From a bacterium 1XD21-70 (GTDB lineage Bacteria > Bacillota > Clostridia > Lachnospirales > Lachnospiraceae): DNA of 64,000 bases. The notes beneath the pieces are model-generated. The model was not told the DNA's origin. It searched no databases and saw nothing but the letters and a program-made list of their open reading frames with translations. The position numbers were made by a program, and so were the translations under genes. The DNA lies in NCBI GenBank assembly GCA_003669055.1, contig RAYB01000001.1, forward strand, positions 186,001 to 250,000, in the 5' to 3' direction. Positions 17,551 through 25,746 of the stretch are shown in pieces; position 1 is the first letter of the stretch, and the number at the start of each line of letters is the position of its first letter.

Positions 17551-19230
17551 CTACATTTCACCCCTTCTCTCTTCCCCGAGCAGGGCTACATGGGCATTCT
17601 CCCCGTCCCAGACCACCTTGCGGACTATCCTGCGGACCGCCTCCCTCTTCCTCACGGCATCCGCCTTTTCCAGGCATTTCCCAAACACAGGCAGAAACTG
17701 CTTGATCCCGTCCAGTTCCTGGCTGTTTAGCACACTGCCAAAAGCTTTTTCCTCCAGTTTTTGAAGGCGTTTCCCTATGGATTCCGCTTCCGCATGCAGC
17801 TGTTCAATCCGCCCGGTTATATGCATCCTTGCGCTGCTGTTTCCTACCTCAGCCAAAGAGTCCACCAGTGCGTTGATTTTCCTCTCGGCTTCTGCCTTCT
17901 TCTGCCTCATGGCAATCGCCTGCCCTTCATACTCCTCATTTTGTGCACGGCTGCTGACATAGGCCTTCCGGGTCTGCCCCATCCGGCCGGCAAAAACAGC
18001 CGGATCCCCTTCCAGCCTTCCCACACATTCAAGCACTGCCTGATCCAGCTGGTTCCCATTTACATTCCTTCCATTACATATGCTCCGCCTGCTATGCTCC
18101 TTCATTTTGCATACATAGGCAAAAGCCTGCCTCCCGTCCTTGGTTCTGCGGCCGGATACCTTCGGATACATCCTGCTCCCGCAGCCGCAATACAAAATGC
18201 CGGTCAGCAGCGCCTCATTGCTGCGCGGCCTGCGAAAAGATTTGGACTTATTCTCTTGCAGTTTTTTTTGTACCTCTACCCAATCCCTGCCCGGAATCAA
18301 GCCTGGATGCTGTCCCACTGCGACAATCCATTCTTTTACCGGCAAATAAACCGTTGCCCGGCCCTTCTCCTGCCGGGTACGGTTGTAAGCCAGAATCCCA
18401 TGTTCCCCGTCAAATTCCCTGCTGCCTGAAAACAGTTCAGCCTCCCGATCCGCAAAATATCCGTATGCATCCGGATCTGCAATCAGATAAACCGGGTTCT
18501 CTAAGATTGCCTTTATAGAAAAACGGGTAAAATACCTGCCATTCTTCGTCACGACCTGCCGTCTCATCAGTTCTGCCTCTGTAAGTGTCAAAGAATTCGT
18601 TTCCATAAACAGCCGGTACACACACCGGACAACCTCTGCCTCCTCTGGTATCAGCTTAAGCCTGCAGGTTTTCCTCGCCTTGCCCTCCACGGTTACGCTC
18701 TTCACGCTCTCTGATGCATAGCCAGTGGGCGTTACTCCCCCCAGCCACCGCCCGGTCTTTGCCAGTTCATGCATATTGTCCCGGATCCTCTCTGCTATCG
18801 TCTCCCGTTCCAGCTGTGAAAAAACAGAGGCGATATACATCATGGCTCTCCCCATAGGCGTCCCGGTATCAAACTGCTCACGGATTGATACAAATGCTAT
18901 ATCTAAGCGCGACAGTTCTTCAATCAGACCGGAAAAATCACTGATATTACGGCTGATCCGATCCAGGCGGTATACAATAATCGCCCGGAACCTCCTCTCC
19001 CTTGCCGCCTTCATCATCGCTTTAAAACCCGGCCGGTTCAGATTGCCGCCGGAAAATCCCTCATCTTCATACACCTCCGCATCCTGGTCCGCCCCCTCCC
19101 CATAATGGCTACGGATATACTCCCTGCAAAGTTCCACTTGGTTGCCGATGCTCTCACCCTTTCCGGTGAACCTGGACTTGCGCGAATAAACGGCAATCAC
19201 CTTGTCATGATCTGGCATATCAGTACACAT
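17551..19230 (-). CDS. Large serine recombinase
   Basis: A 559-residue site-specific recombinase. Order of domains: resolvase catalytic domain (catalytic serine in AVYSRKSR, arginines in VYRLDRISRN), recombinase DNA-binding domain (about 170-290), zinc ribbon (YCGCGSRMYP and a later CxxxxxxxxxC around VCKMKEHSRRSIC), then a coiled coil (about 420-500). Such proteins insert or excise phages, ICEs or conjugative transposons. No cargo gene clearly belonging to it follows, so it may be left over. An in-frame ATT at 19284, five bases after AAGGAGG, is a possible earlier non-standard start. Confidence 0.93.
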   Translation of the reverse strand: MCTDMPDHDKVIAVYSRKSRFTGKGESIGNQVELCREYIRSHYGEGADQDAEVYEDEGFSGGNLNRPGFKAMMKAARERRFRAIIVYRLDRISRNISDFSGLIEELSRLDIAFVSIREQFDTGTPMGRAMMYIASVFSQLERETIAERIRDNMHELAKTGRWLGGVTPTGYASESVKSVTVEGKARKTCRLKLIPEEAEVVRCVYRLFMETNSLTLTEAELMRRQVVTKNGRYFTRFSIKAILENPVYLIADPDAYGYFADREAELFSGSREFDGEHGILAYNRTRQEKGRATVYLPVKEWIVAVGQHPGLIPGRDWVEVQKKLQENKSKSFRRPRSNEALLTGILYCGCGSRMYPKVSGRRTKDGRQAFAYVCKMKEHSRRSICNGRNVNGNQLDQAVLECVGRLEGDPAVFAGRMGQTRKAYVSSRAQNEEYEGQAIAMRQKKAEAERKINALVDSLAEVGNSSARMHITGRIEQLHAEAESIGKRLQKLEEKAFGSVLNSQELDGIKQFLPVFGKCLEKADAVRKREAVRRIVRKVVWDGENAHVALLGEERRGEM

Positions 19231-19298
19231 CCCCTTACCCTGGCTTAATTCGTTGGCCTGCCTTGTCCGGCCGGCTTTCTTAATATTTTCCTCCTTAT

Positions 19299-19319
19299 GG
19301 CATTGTATTACATAATGCC
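19299..19319. promoter_or_regulatory. Inverted repeat upstream of the serine recombinase
   Basis: GGCATT and AATGCC arms separated by nine bases, placed just upstream of the recombinase ribosome-binding site AAGGAGG (19296-19290). A possible operator; no regulator is assigned. Confidence 0.35.
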
Positions 19320-19433
19320 TATTTCCCGACCTGTTTTTTACAATTTTTTAGTCTCCTACCCCATTGCAGCATAGAGGACAGCCGCCTTTACATAAATTTA
19401 TCATAACTAAATGGCTGCAGGGAAGTACCCTAT

Positions 19434-19625
19434 ATGAGAACAAGTGCCCCAATCCAGCTAATTATCCATCCGCCTGGCACAAAAGAAGGCCAACGCGAAT
19501 TATCCAATGCAGTCGCCAATGTCCATGCCGACATAGCCGGCCAATATATCCAAAACCTGGATTGCCCTGCCGGGCAGAAAGCTGAACTGATGGATGCAAT
19601 TTTAAAAGGGCTAAGGGATTGCTGA
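19434..19625 (+). CDS. Small protein of unknown function beside the recombinase
   Basis: A 63-residue ORF on the opposite strand to the recombinase. AGGGAAG lies nine bases before the ATG, supporting translation. It begins MRTSAPIQLIIHPP and contains VANVHADIAGQYI and LDCPAGQKAELMDAIL. It is soluble with no recognised domain. My recollection is that similar short proteins occur near mobile-element recombinases, but I cannot check this. It could be an accessory or directionality factor. Confidence 0.5.
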   Translation: MRTSAPIQLIIHPPGTKEGQRELSNAVANVHADIAGQYIQNLDCPAGQKAELMDAILKGLRDC

Positions 19626-19646
19626 ACCGCGAGCTGACATAGAAAA

Positions 19647-19677
19647 ACCGCCCCTAAACCTTGACCTTGCGGGCGGT
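19647..19677 (-). terminator. Intrinsic terminator
   Basis: On the minus strand ACCGCCC and GGGCGGT arms are followed by five T. It lies after the stop of the Tubby-like gene and would stop transcription before it reaches the recombinase region. Confidence 0.65.
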
Positions 19678-19771
19678 ACATCGGATGTTCCTTAAATAAG
19701 CTGAGCCAAATTCCATCCCTCTATTCAAAATAAATTTTGTATCATATACGGCTGCAAGCATATCACCTCTT

Positions 19772-20296
19772 TTATACTACTAAAAATTCATTTTCCTGCT
19801 CAATATACTTGCAAAACACAAAAATACCGCATATCATTTCCGGAATAAAGTCGTTCATGACTTCTATGTTCCAGCCACCGGCTAATCCCCGGTGAAATAT
19901 TTGAATAACTGCTTTGCCAGACTTATCGGATAATATATAATTTTGGCTGTTCTGCATTATTAGTAAATATTCATTTTTGTCAAATACAACCTTTGCATGG
20001 TCTACTCTTGGCATACGGCATAAAGGCCAGCCAACTACAGTTGGGTCATCTTCCTCTGCATAGTCTGGATTTGCGACTGCATATTTATTGCCATTACTGT
20101 CAAACAAGATATATTGGCGGTGGCGGACATTCCTCGCTTCATTTGGCGGAACCTTTAAGTTTGCTATATTCGTGTACATAAGCCCTGAACCGTTTGCAGA
20201 ATATATCTTTTTTTCCGAACCTGTTAAAGCGCCTTTTATCCGGGCTGACACTATATCATTAAAATATAAAGTCCCTGCTTTCATTATGTACTTCAT
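19772..20296 (-). CDS. Tubby/LURP-one-like protein
   Basis: A 174-residue protein made of short beta strands ending in a hydrophobic segment (NDFIPEMICGIFVFCKYIE), the pattern of the Tubby C-terminal-like/LURP-one fold, in which a beta barrel wraps a hydrophobic helix. Supporting pieces are HRQYILFDSNGNKYAV, YLLIMQNSQNYILSDKSG and GGWNIEVMND. Bacterial members have no firmly known role. It starts 15 bases after the chromate transporter stop and may be in that transcript. Base composition is more AT-rich than the core. Confidence 0.55.
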   Translation of the reverse strand: MKYIMKAGTLYFNDIVSARIKGALTGSEKKIYSANGSGLMYTNIANLKVPPNEARNVRHRQYILFDSNGNKYAVANPDYAEEDDPTVVGWPLCRMPRVDHAKVVFDKNEYLLIMQNSQNYILSDKSGKAVIQIFHRGLAGGWNIEVMNDFIPEMICGIFVFCKYIEQENEFLVV

Positions 20297-20311
20297 ATTA
20301 GCCTCCTCATA

Positions 20312-20875
20312 TCAAACAATAGAATACAGCAGCACTCCGGCTACACCCGCTCCCATCATCACATAAATGGGATTTACATTCCATTTCCTCAAAACAAAAA
20401 ACCCAATCGCAAAAATAATTAAAGAAATTATGTTGATTCCACTCAAATCAACAGGAAGAACCCTTTCTCCGTAAAAAGACATGATTACCAATGTAATACC
20501 GGCAGAGGCAATCATGGCTATAACTGCAGGGCGAAGGCCTGCAAGCACCCCCTGTACCATTTTTAATCCGCGGAAACAGTAATAAATATAGGCAAGCGTC
20601 ATTACGATCACACAAGACGGGAGAATACAGCCAGTGGTAGCAATAATCGCTCCCGGAATTCCTGCAACTTGAATTCCTACAAAGGTTGCTGAATTGATGG
20701 CAATCGGCCCTGGTGTCATTTCCGCAATCGTCATAATATCTGCAAATTGGGTCGGAGTCAGCCACGGATGAACATCGACAACCTGACTTTGGATCAGCGG
20801 CATGGCAGCGTAGCCGCCGCCTATACTAAACAACCCAATTTGAAAAAAACTCCACAGCAGTTCCAAATAAATCAT
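20312..20875 (-). CDS. Chromate transporter, half-size CHR protein (second of pair)
   Basis: A 187-residue membrane protein with one CHR domain (about six hydrophobic segments). Family motifs GLFSIGGGYAAMPLI and MTPGPIAINSATFVG are present. Short CHR proteins work in pairs as one transporter that exports chromate. The ATG overlaps the stop of the partner by four bases. In a gut bacterium the real substrate may be another oxyanion. Confidence 0.9.
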   Translation of the reverse strand: MIYLELLWSFFQIGLFSIGGGYAAMPLIQSQVVDVHPWLTPTQFADIMTIAEMTPGPIAINSATFVGIQVAGIPGAIIATTGCILPSCVIVMTLAYIYYCFRGLKMVQGVLAGLRPAVIAMIASAGITLVIMSFYGERVLPVDLSGINIISLIIFAIGFFVLRKWNVNPIYVMMGAGVAGVLLYSIV

Positions 20876-21435
20876 GCCTGTCTCCCTTTCTTGTCAAGAT
20901 ACAAAGTATCAGCTACACCGATTACGGCACAGACTAAAATAATCAGTATAATATTGATTTTTATGAAACGAACAGCAACAAAAGATGCAAACAAAACAAC
21001 AACCGGAAGAACCCGTTTTTTTTGGAAAATGCCTTTTCCCATTGTAATTACTACATTACAAATTACAGCAGCTACTCCTGCAAGCATACCTGCCATAGCC
21101 ATGTTGACAATGACATTATCACGAAATGCAGTATAGAAAAAGGAAACGATAGAGATAATGATGAGCGGCGGCAACACTGTTCCCAATACCGTTATCAAAG
21201 CCCCAATCACCCCTGCCACATGATACCCTACAAGAATAGACGCATTGACTGCGACCGCGCCAGGTGAGGATTGTGCGATTGCTGTTATGTCCATCATTTC
21301 CTGTTCTTCTATCCAGTGTAGTTCATCAACAAATTTTTTCTGCATTAATGGTATAATTACAAACCCGCCGCCGAACGTACAGGCACTTAACTGAAAAGCA
21401 GATAAAAAAAGCTTTATAAATGTTTTATGTTTCAA
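20872..21435 (-). CDS. Chromate transporter, half-size CHR protein (first of pair)
   Basis: A 187-residue partner of the protein above. It has the CHR motifs CTFGGGFVIIPLMQKKF and SSPGAVAVNASILVG. The two proteins are similar in size and layout, the usual sign of a duplicated half-transporter. It is divergent from a LysR regulator 106 bases away, which probably controls it. Confidence 0.9.
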   Translation of the reverse strand: MKHKTFIKLFLSAFQLSACTFGGGFVIIPLMQKKFVDELHWIEEQEMMDITAIAQSSPGAVAVNASILVGYHVAGVIGALITVLGTVLPPLIIISIVSFFYTAFRDNVIVNMAMAGMLAGVAAVICNVVITMGKGIFQKKRVLPVVVLFASFVAVRFIKINIILIILVCAVIGVADTLYLDKKGRQA

Positions 21436-21541
21436 TGTTCTTCCCTCCTATGCACATAAGCATAACACTTGCTTTTTAATAAGGGAAATAATATAATTTT
21501 ATTTATATAATAAGAAAATACATATAAAGGTGGGATAAAAT

Positions 21542-22456
21542 ATGACAGTACGGCACTTAAAAATATTCCTATCGGTTTGCAAAAATAATTTCAATACAAC
21601 AAAGGCTGCCGAAGAACTCCACATGACACAGCCTGCAGTAAGCCTTTCCATCAAGGAACTAGAACAGTATTATGGTGTGGCTTTATTTGACAGAATCGGG
21701 AAACGACTTAAAATCACAGAAGCCGGGCAACGGTTTGGTGAATATTCTGCCCATATCATTTCCATGTTTGATGATATGGAAAAAGGAATGAAAGACTGGG
21801 ATTCTTTTGGTGTTATCAGAATTGGGGCAAGCATAACTATTGGCTCACAGTTTCTCCCTTACTATGTGAAAGCCTTTTACAATCGCCATCCTGGTACGAA
21901 AATAAAAGTAACTGTTGAACCATCAGAGCGGTTAGAACAGAAAATTCTGAAAAATGAACTGGATTTTGCGCTGATTGAGGGCATTTCCCATACACCGTCT
22001 TTTGTGTCAGAGGAATATATGGAAGACCATCTGACTGTTATCTGCCCTACAAACAGCTGTTTTTACCCAGGGCAGTTGCTTTCCGTTGAAGAATTTCGTC
22101 AACAGAATTTTCTTCTTCGTGAGCATGGAAGCGGCACGCGAGATACCTTTGAGCGGGTAGTTGAAGCAGCGGGTTTTTCTGTTTCCCCTATCTGGGAAGC
22201 CACAAGTACGACTGCCTTGGTAAATGCTGTTGTTAACGGGCTTGGAATTGCCATATTGCCACATCGTATGGTAATTGGGCCGATAGAACGCGGGCTTGTT
22301 ATTGCTGTCCATGTAAAAGGACTTAGTTTCAAACGAAAGTTTCATATCGTTTACCATAAAAAGAAATTTCTTACTTCATCAGCTAAAGCCTTCATTGAAT
22401 TGTGTCAAAATTATGAAATGGATTATCCGTTGCCCAAGTATAATGGGTTGTATTAG
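21542..22456 (+). CDS. LysR family transcriptional regulator
   Basis: A 304-residue LysR regulator. The N-terminal winged HTH (about 1-60) has NTTKAAEELHMTQPAVSLSIKELE; the C-terminal part (about 88-295) is a periplasmic-binding-protein-like effector domain. It is divergent from the chromate transporter pair, the classic place for a LysR activator of that operon. The effector is not known. The intergenic 21436-21541 is very AT-rich and should hold the shared operator. Confidence 0.92.
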   Translation: MTVRHLKIFLSVCKNNFNTTKAAEELHMTQPAVSLSIKELEQYYGVALFDRIGKRLKITEAGQRFGEYSAHIISMFDDMEKGMKDWDSFGVIRIGASITIGSQFLPYYVKAFYNRHPGTKIKVTVEPSERLEQKILKNELDFALIEGISHTPSFVSEEYMEDHLTVICPTNSCFYPGQLLSVEEFRQQNFLLREHGSGTRDTFERVVEAAGFSVSPIWEATSTTALVNAVVNGLGIAILPHRMVIGPIERGLVIAVHVKGLSFKRKFHIVYHKKKFLTSSAKAFIELCQNYEMDYPLPKYNGLY

Positions 22457-22513
22457 AATGAAATTCAATTTCTAATCTCAACTTCATTTCATGCTTTCGC
22501 TAAAACATATGGA

Positions 22514-22785
22514 ATCATGGGCGGCGCCGACCAATCTTACGAAGCAGCCTGTCCATGACAAAAACCACTCTTGCGGTATATCCGGTATCCTCCCAAATGG
22601 AGAGGAAGAAAAACCCTATCAATTCCCATACCCGCCAGATCACCGACATTCGCATCCTGTTCCATTAAAAGAAACAGGATACGAATACGGGCAGGGTTCC
22701 CAAGCATCTTAAAAAATTCCGTAAGAATGTATAAATCGTTTTCTTTCAACCCGGCATAACGTTGACTGTCCTGATATTCCGCCAA
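22514..22785 (-). pseudogene. Chimeric remnant: arsR 5' end fused to an internal feoB fragment
   Basis: From a TTG at 22785 the minus strand encodes an ArsR-type start (LTEFFKMLGNPARIRILFLL, ending DANVGDLAG). The match then stops. A different frame from about 22619 to 22514 reads GFFFLSIWEDTGYTARVV and FVMDRLLRKIG, a recognisable internal membrane segment of FeoB (compare LEDSGYMARVAYVMN in the intact feoB of this window). That is followed by non-homologous RRRP and a stop. So two gene pieces were joined by deletion. It lies 13 bases after the metal ATPase gene, suggesting an original ATPase-arsR-feoB order. Confidence 0.7.
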
Positions 22786-22798
22786 AGGAACCCCTTCC

Positions 22799-24814
22799 TT
22801 ACAGTTTTTTCACAAACAGGCAACGGATCGCATTCAGCACCGCAAGAATCATAACACCTACATCCGCAAAAATCGCCAGATACATATTCGCAATGCCCAC
22901 AGCCCCTAATGCAAGGCAGGCAAATTTCACAACAAGCGCCATCGTAATATTCTGGTACACAATCCTCAGACACTTCCTTGAAATCTTAATTGCTTTTGCA
23001 ATCTTAATCGGATCGTCATCCATCAGAACAATATCCGCTGCTTCGATTGCCGCATCGGAACCCATTGCCCCCATAGCGATACCAATATCCGCTCTGGAAA
23101 GCACAGGTGCGTCATTGATACCGTCACCCACAAATGCCAGTTTTGCCTTGCCAGGCTTCACCCGCAGAAGTTCTTCTACTTTTTCAACCTTATCTGCCGG
23201 CAAAAGTTCGCTGTAAACTTCATCAATCCCAAGTGATGCAGCAACCTGATTTGCCACTTTCTTTGCATCTCCGGTCAGCATGACGGCTCTTTCTACTCCC
23301 GCTTTCTTCAATTCCGCAATCGCCGCCTTAGAATGAGGTTTAATAATATCAGAAATCACGATATGACCTGCATATTTCCCATTAATTGCCATGTGGATAA
23401 TTGTTCCGGTCTGGTGACAGTCCTGATAGGGAATATTCAAATGCTTCATCAGTTTATCGTTCCCGGCTGCAACCTCCGTGCCGTCTACTTTTGCAGTCAC
23501 GCCGTTTCCGCTGATTTCCTGTATATCCGATACACGAGTCCTGTCAATTTCTTTCCCATATGCCCGCTGTAAACTCTTGCTGATCGGGTGGGAAGATGCG
23601 CTTTCTGCAAAAGCAGCATACTCTAACAATTTTTCATTCCCTATGGCAGAATGATGAATCCCATTTACTTCAAAGACACCCTTTGTCATGGTTCCGGTTT
23701 TGTCAAAAACAACATATTTTGTCTGGGAGAGGATTTCCAGATAATTGGAGCCTTTCACCAAAACACCCTCCTTGCTTGCTCCTCCGATACCTGCAAAGAA
23801 ACTTAAAGGAATACTGATAACAAGCGCACAAGGGCAACTGATAACAAGGAATGTCAATGCCCGGTAAATCCAGACTCCCCAATCGGCTGACAGCCCCATA
23901 AAAAGCATACGGACAACAGGAGGAAGGAATGCCAGCGCCAATGCTGCATAGCAGACAGCCGGAGTATAGATTTTTGCAAACTTCGAGATAAAATCCTCTG
24001 ATTTCGATTTGCGGGAACTTGCATTTTCCACCAAATCCAAAATCTTAGAAACCGTAGATTCTCCAAACTCTTTTGTTGTCTGTATCTTCAATACTCCTGT
24101 CATACTGATACAGCCGCTGATTACTTCATCACCTGCTTTTACCTCCCTCGGCAGACTTTCCCCGGTCAATGCACTGGTATTCAGGCTGGAAGCACCACAG
24201 GTGATAATCCCGTCAATCGGCACTTTCTCTCCCGGCTGAACAACAATCACGCTGCCAATCCCTACTTCATCCGGATCAATCTGCTCTAATTTTCCATTTC
24301 TCTCAACATTTGCATAATCAGGGCGAATGTCCATCAGGTTGCTGATATTCCGGCGGCTCTTACCAACCGCATATCCCTGAAACCACTCCCCAATCTGATA
24401 AAACAGCATAACAGCAATGGCTTCCAGATATTCTCCATTTTCATAAATAGCCAGTGCCATTGCCCCAATCGTAGCCACAGCCATCAGAAAGCTCTCATCA
24501 AATACCTGACGGTTTTTAATACCCTTTATAGCTTTCCGTAAAATGTCATATCCGATAATCAGATAATTAATCAAATAGCACGCAAAACGAAGCCATCTTC
24601 CGGCAGACGGGAATAAATACCCGCAGGCTGTATCGAACATCTCTGCGGAAATAAACTGGAGTGCCAGCAAGATTCCGGCACTGAGTAAAATCCGAACCAT
24701 CATAACCCTTTGCTTTTTTGTCATTCCATCTTTGCGGCTGCCAACAAAAATAAGAAGCGACGCAGCCATTATAATGACAACCATAAGTAATATACTTATT
24801 ACTAATTCCTCCAT
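22799..24814 (-). CDS. Heavy-metal P1B-type ATPase, cadmium/zinc class
   Basis: A 671-residue P-type ATPase. Membrane metal motif SCPCALVISIPL, phosphorylation motif DKTGTMTKGVF, TGES in the actuator domain and hinge GDGINDAPVLSRADIG are all intact. Sequence class suggests Zn/Cd/Pb export. It has no N-terminal metal-binding domain; a separate HMA protein is encoded just upstream instead. The long hydrophobic N-terminus begins MEELVISILLMVV. Regulated probably by the divergent ArsR protein at 25368. Confidence 0.94.
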   Translation of the reverse strand: MEELVISILLMVVIIMAASLLIFVGSRKDGMTKKQRVMMVRILLSAGILLALQFISAEMFDTACGYLFPSAGRWLRFACYLINYLIIGYDILRKAIKGIKNRQVFDESFLMAVATIGAMALAIYENGEYLEAIAVMLFYQIGEWFQGYAVGKSRRNISNLMDIRPDYANVERNGKLEQIDPDEVGIGSVIVVQPGEKVPIDGIITCGASSLNTSALTGESLPREVKAGDEVISGCISMTGVLKIQTTKEFGESTVSKILDLVENASSRKSKSEDFISKFAKIYTPAVCYAALALAFLPPVVRMLFMGLSADWGVWIYRALTFLVISCPCALVISIPLSFFAGIGGASKEGVLVKGSNYLEILSQTKYVVFDKTGTMTKGVFEVNGIHHSAIGNEKLLEYAAFAESASSHPISKSLQRAYGKEIDRTRVSDIQEISGNGVTAKVDGTEVAAGNDKLMKHLNIPYQDCHQTGTIIHMAINGKYAGHIVISDIIKPHSKAAIAELKKAGVERAVMLTGDAKKVANQVAASLGIDEVYSELLPADKVEKVEELLRVKPGKAKLAFVGDGINDAPVLSRADIGIAMGAMGSDAAIEAADIVLMDDDPIKIAKAIKISRKCLRIVYQNITMALVVKFACLALGAVGIANMYLAIFADVGVMILAVLNAIRCLFVKKL

Positions 24815-24868
24815 AATAAAACTCCTTTCAAAATATGCTTAATTATTTAATCGTTATTGGTAAAAATA

Positions 24869-24904
24869 ACACCCCTAAATTGCAGCGGCGCATTTTAAGG
24901 GTGT
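24869..24904 (-). terminator. Hairpin between the HMA gene and the ATPase gene
   Basis: On the minus strand ACACCCTTAAA pairs with TTTAGGGGTGT and is followed by TTATTTTT. It would end or attenuate transcription between the HMA gene and the ATPase gene. Confidence 0.65.
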
Positions 24905-24928
24905 CACTCTGTCACAGGCAGCTGCCGC

Positions 24929-25147
24929 TTAAAGAAAAATCTCGCAGTCCGGCTCCACTTTTTTACAAGCATCCAGCACATTCTTCATGACATCTTTCGG
25001 CTCCTGCCCCTCATCAAACTCCACAATCATTTTCTGTGTCATGAAATTAACTGTTGCGCTCTGCACACCAGCAGTCTTGCGAGCCGCATCCTCCATCAAA
25101 TTTGCGCAGTTGGCACAGTCTACCTCGATCTTGTAAGTTTTCTTCAT
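24929..25147 (-). CDS. Stand-alone heavy-metal-associated (HMA) domain protein
   Basis: A 72-residue single HMA domain. The metal-binding CxxC is Cys11-Cys14 in VDCANCANLM; the rest has the ferredoxin-like pattern (GVQSATVNFMTQKMIVEF). It likely hands metal to the P-type ATPase encoded downstream, or corresponds to that enzyme's missing N-terminal domain split off as its own gene. AAGGAGG precedes the ATG. Confidence 0.88.
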   Translation of the reverse strand: MKKTYKIEVDCANCANLMEDAARKTAGVQSATVNFMTQKMIVEFDEGQEPKDVMKNVLDACKKVEPDCEIFL

Positions 25148-25179
25148 TGTAAAGTCCTCCTTGTTATTTTTAAATTCAG

Positions 25180-25219
25180 TGATTAAGTACTTGTTTAATC
25201 ATCATAGCCGTAGTATAAT
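25180..25219 (+). promoter_or_regulatory. ArsR promoter with palindromic operator
   Basis: On the plus strand TTGTTT (25191-25196), a 17-base spacer and TATAAT (25214-25219). A perfect inverted repeat TGATTAA-N8-TTAATCA (25180-25201) overlaps the -35; its shape is like CadC/SmtB operators. It sits between the divergent HMA and arsR genes and could control both. Confidence 0.65.
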
Positions 25220-25367
25220 ACGGAAAAAGACACACGTCAATATCCCCAAAGCATTCCCTCCCAAACGGGCGAAAAGTATTTCCGTTTGGGCGAAATGCAA
25301 GTCAAATGTGCATGCAGGCATGCCCGCTTGGCTCGTTGCTCGCGGGAATAAAAGAAAGGAAAACAAT

Positions 25368-25736
25368 ATGGATCATATGAAATTGCCACATCAACATGGA
25401 GAAGGACAACAGACTGTACTGATCCAGAAACAGTTAGACCATGTAGATTATTTTCAAACCGTAGCGGAAGTTTTCAAACAGCTTGGAGATACCACCAGAA
25501 TCCGAATTTTCTGGCTTCTCTGCCACCAGGAGGAATGTGTCCTCAATATTTCAGATCTGCTTCATATGTCAAGCCCGGCAGTGTCACATCATCTCAGACC
25601 ATTGAAAAACAGCGGTCTTATTGTTTGCCGGCGTGAAGGAAAAGAGGTTTACTATCGTGCCGCAGATACGCCACAGGGACGTCTGCTGCATCAGATGATT
25701 GAGCAGGTTATGGAAATCACCTGCCCCCAATTATGA
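25368..25736 (+). CDS. ArsR/SmtB family metal-responsive repressor
   Basis: About 122 residues from the ATG at 25368, with AAAGGA seven bases upstream. A winged HTH with LGDTTRIRIFWLL, CVLNISDLLHMSSPAVSHHL and GKEVYYRAAD is complete. A His-rich N-terminus (MDHMKLPHQHGEG) and Cys in LLCHQEECVLN could bind metal. It is divergent from the HMA-ATPase genes and probably represses them until Cd, Zn or Pb binds. The AraC gene follows ten bases later. Confidence 0.9.
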   Translation: MDHMKLPHQHGEGQQTVLIQKQLDHVDYFQTVAEVFKQLGDTTRIRIFWLLCHQEECVLNISDLLHMSSPAVSHHLRPLKNSGLIVCRREGKEVYYRAADTPQGRLLHQMIEQVMEITCPQL

Positions 25737-25746
25737 GGTCTGCCCT

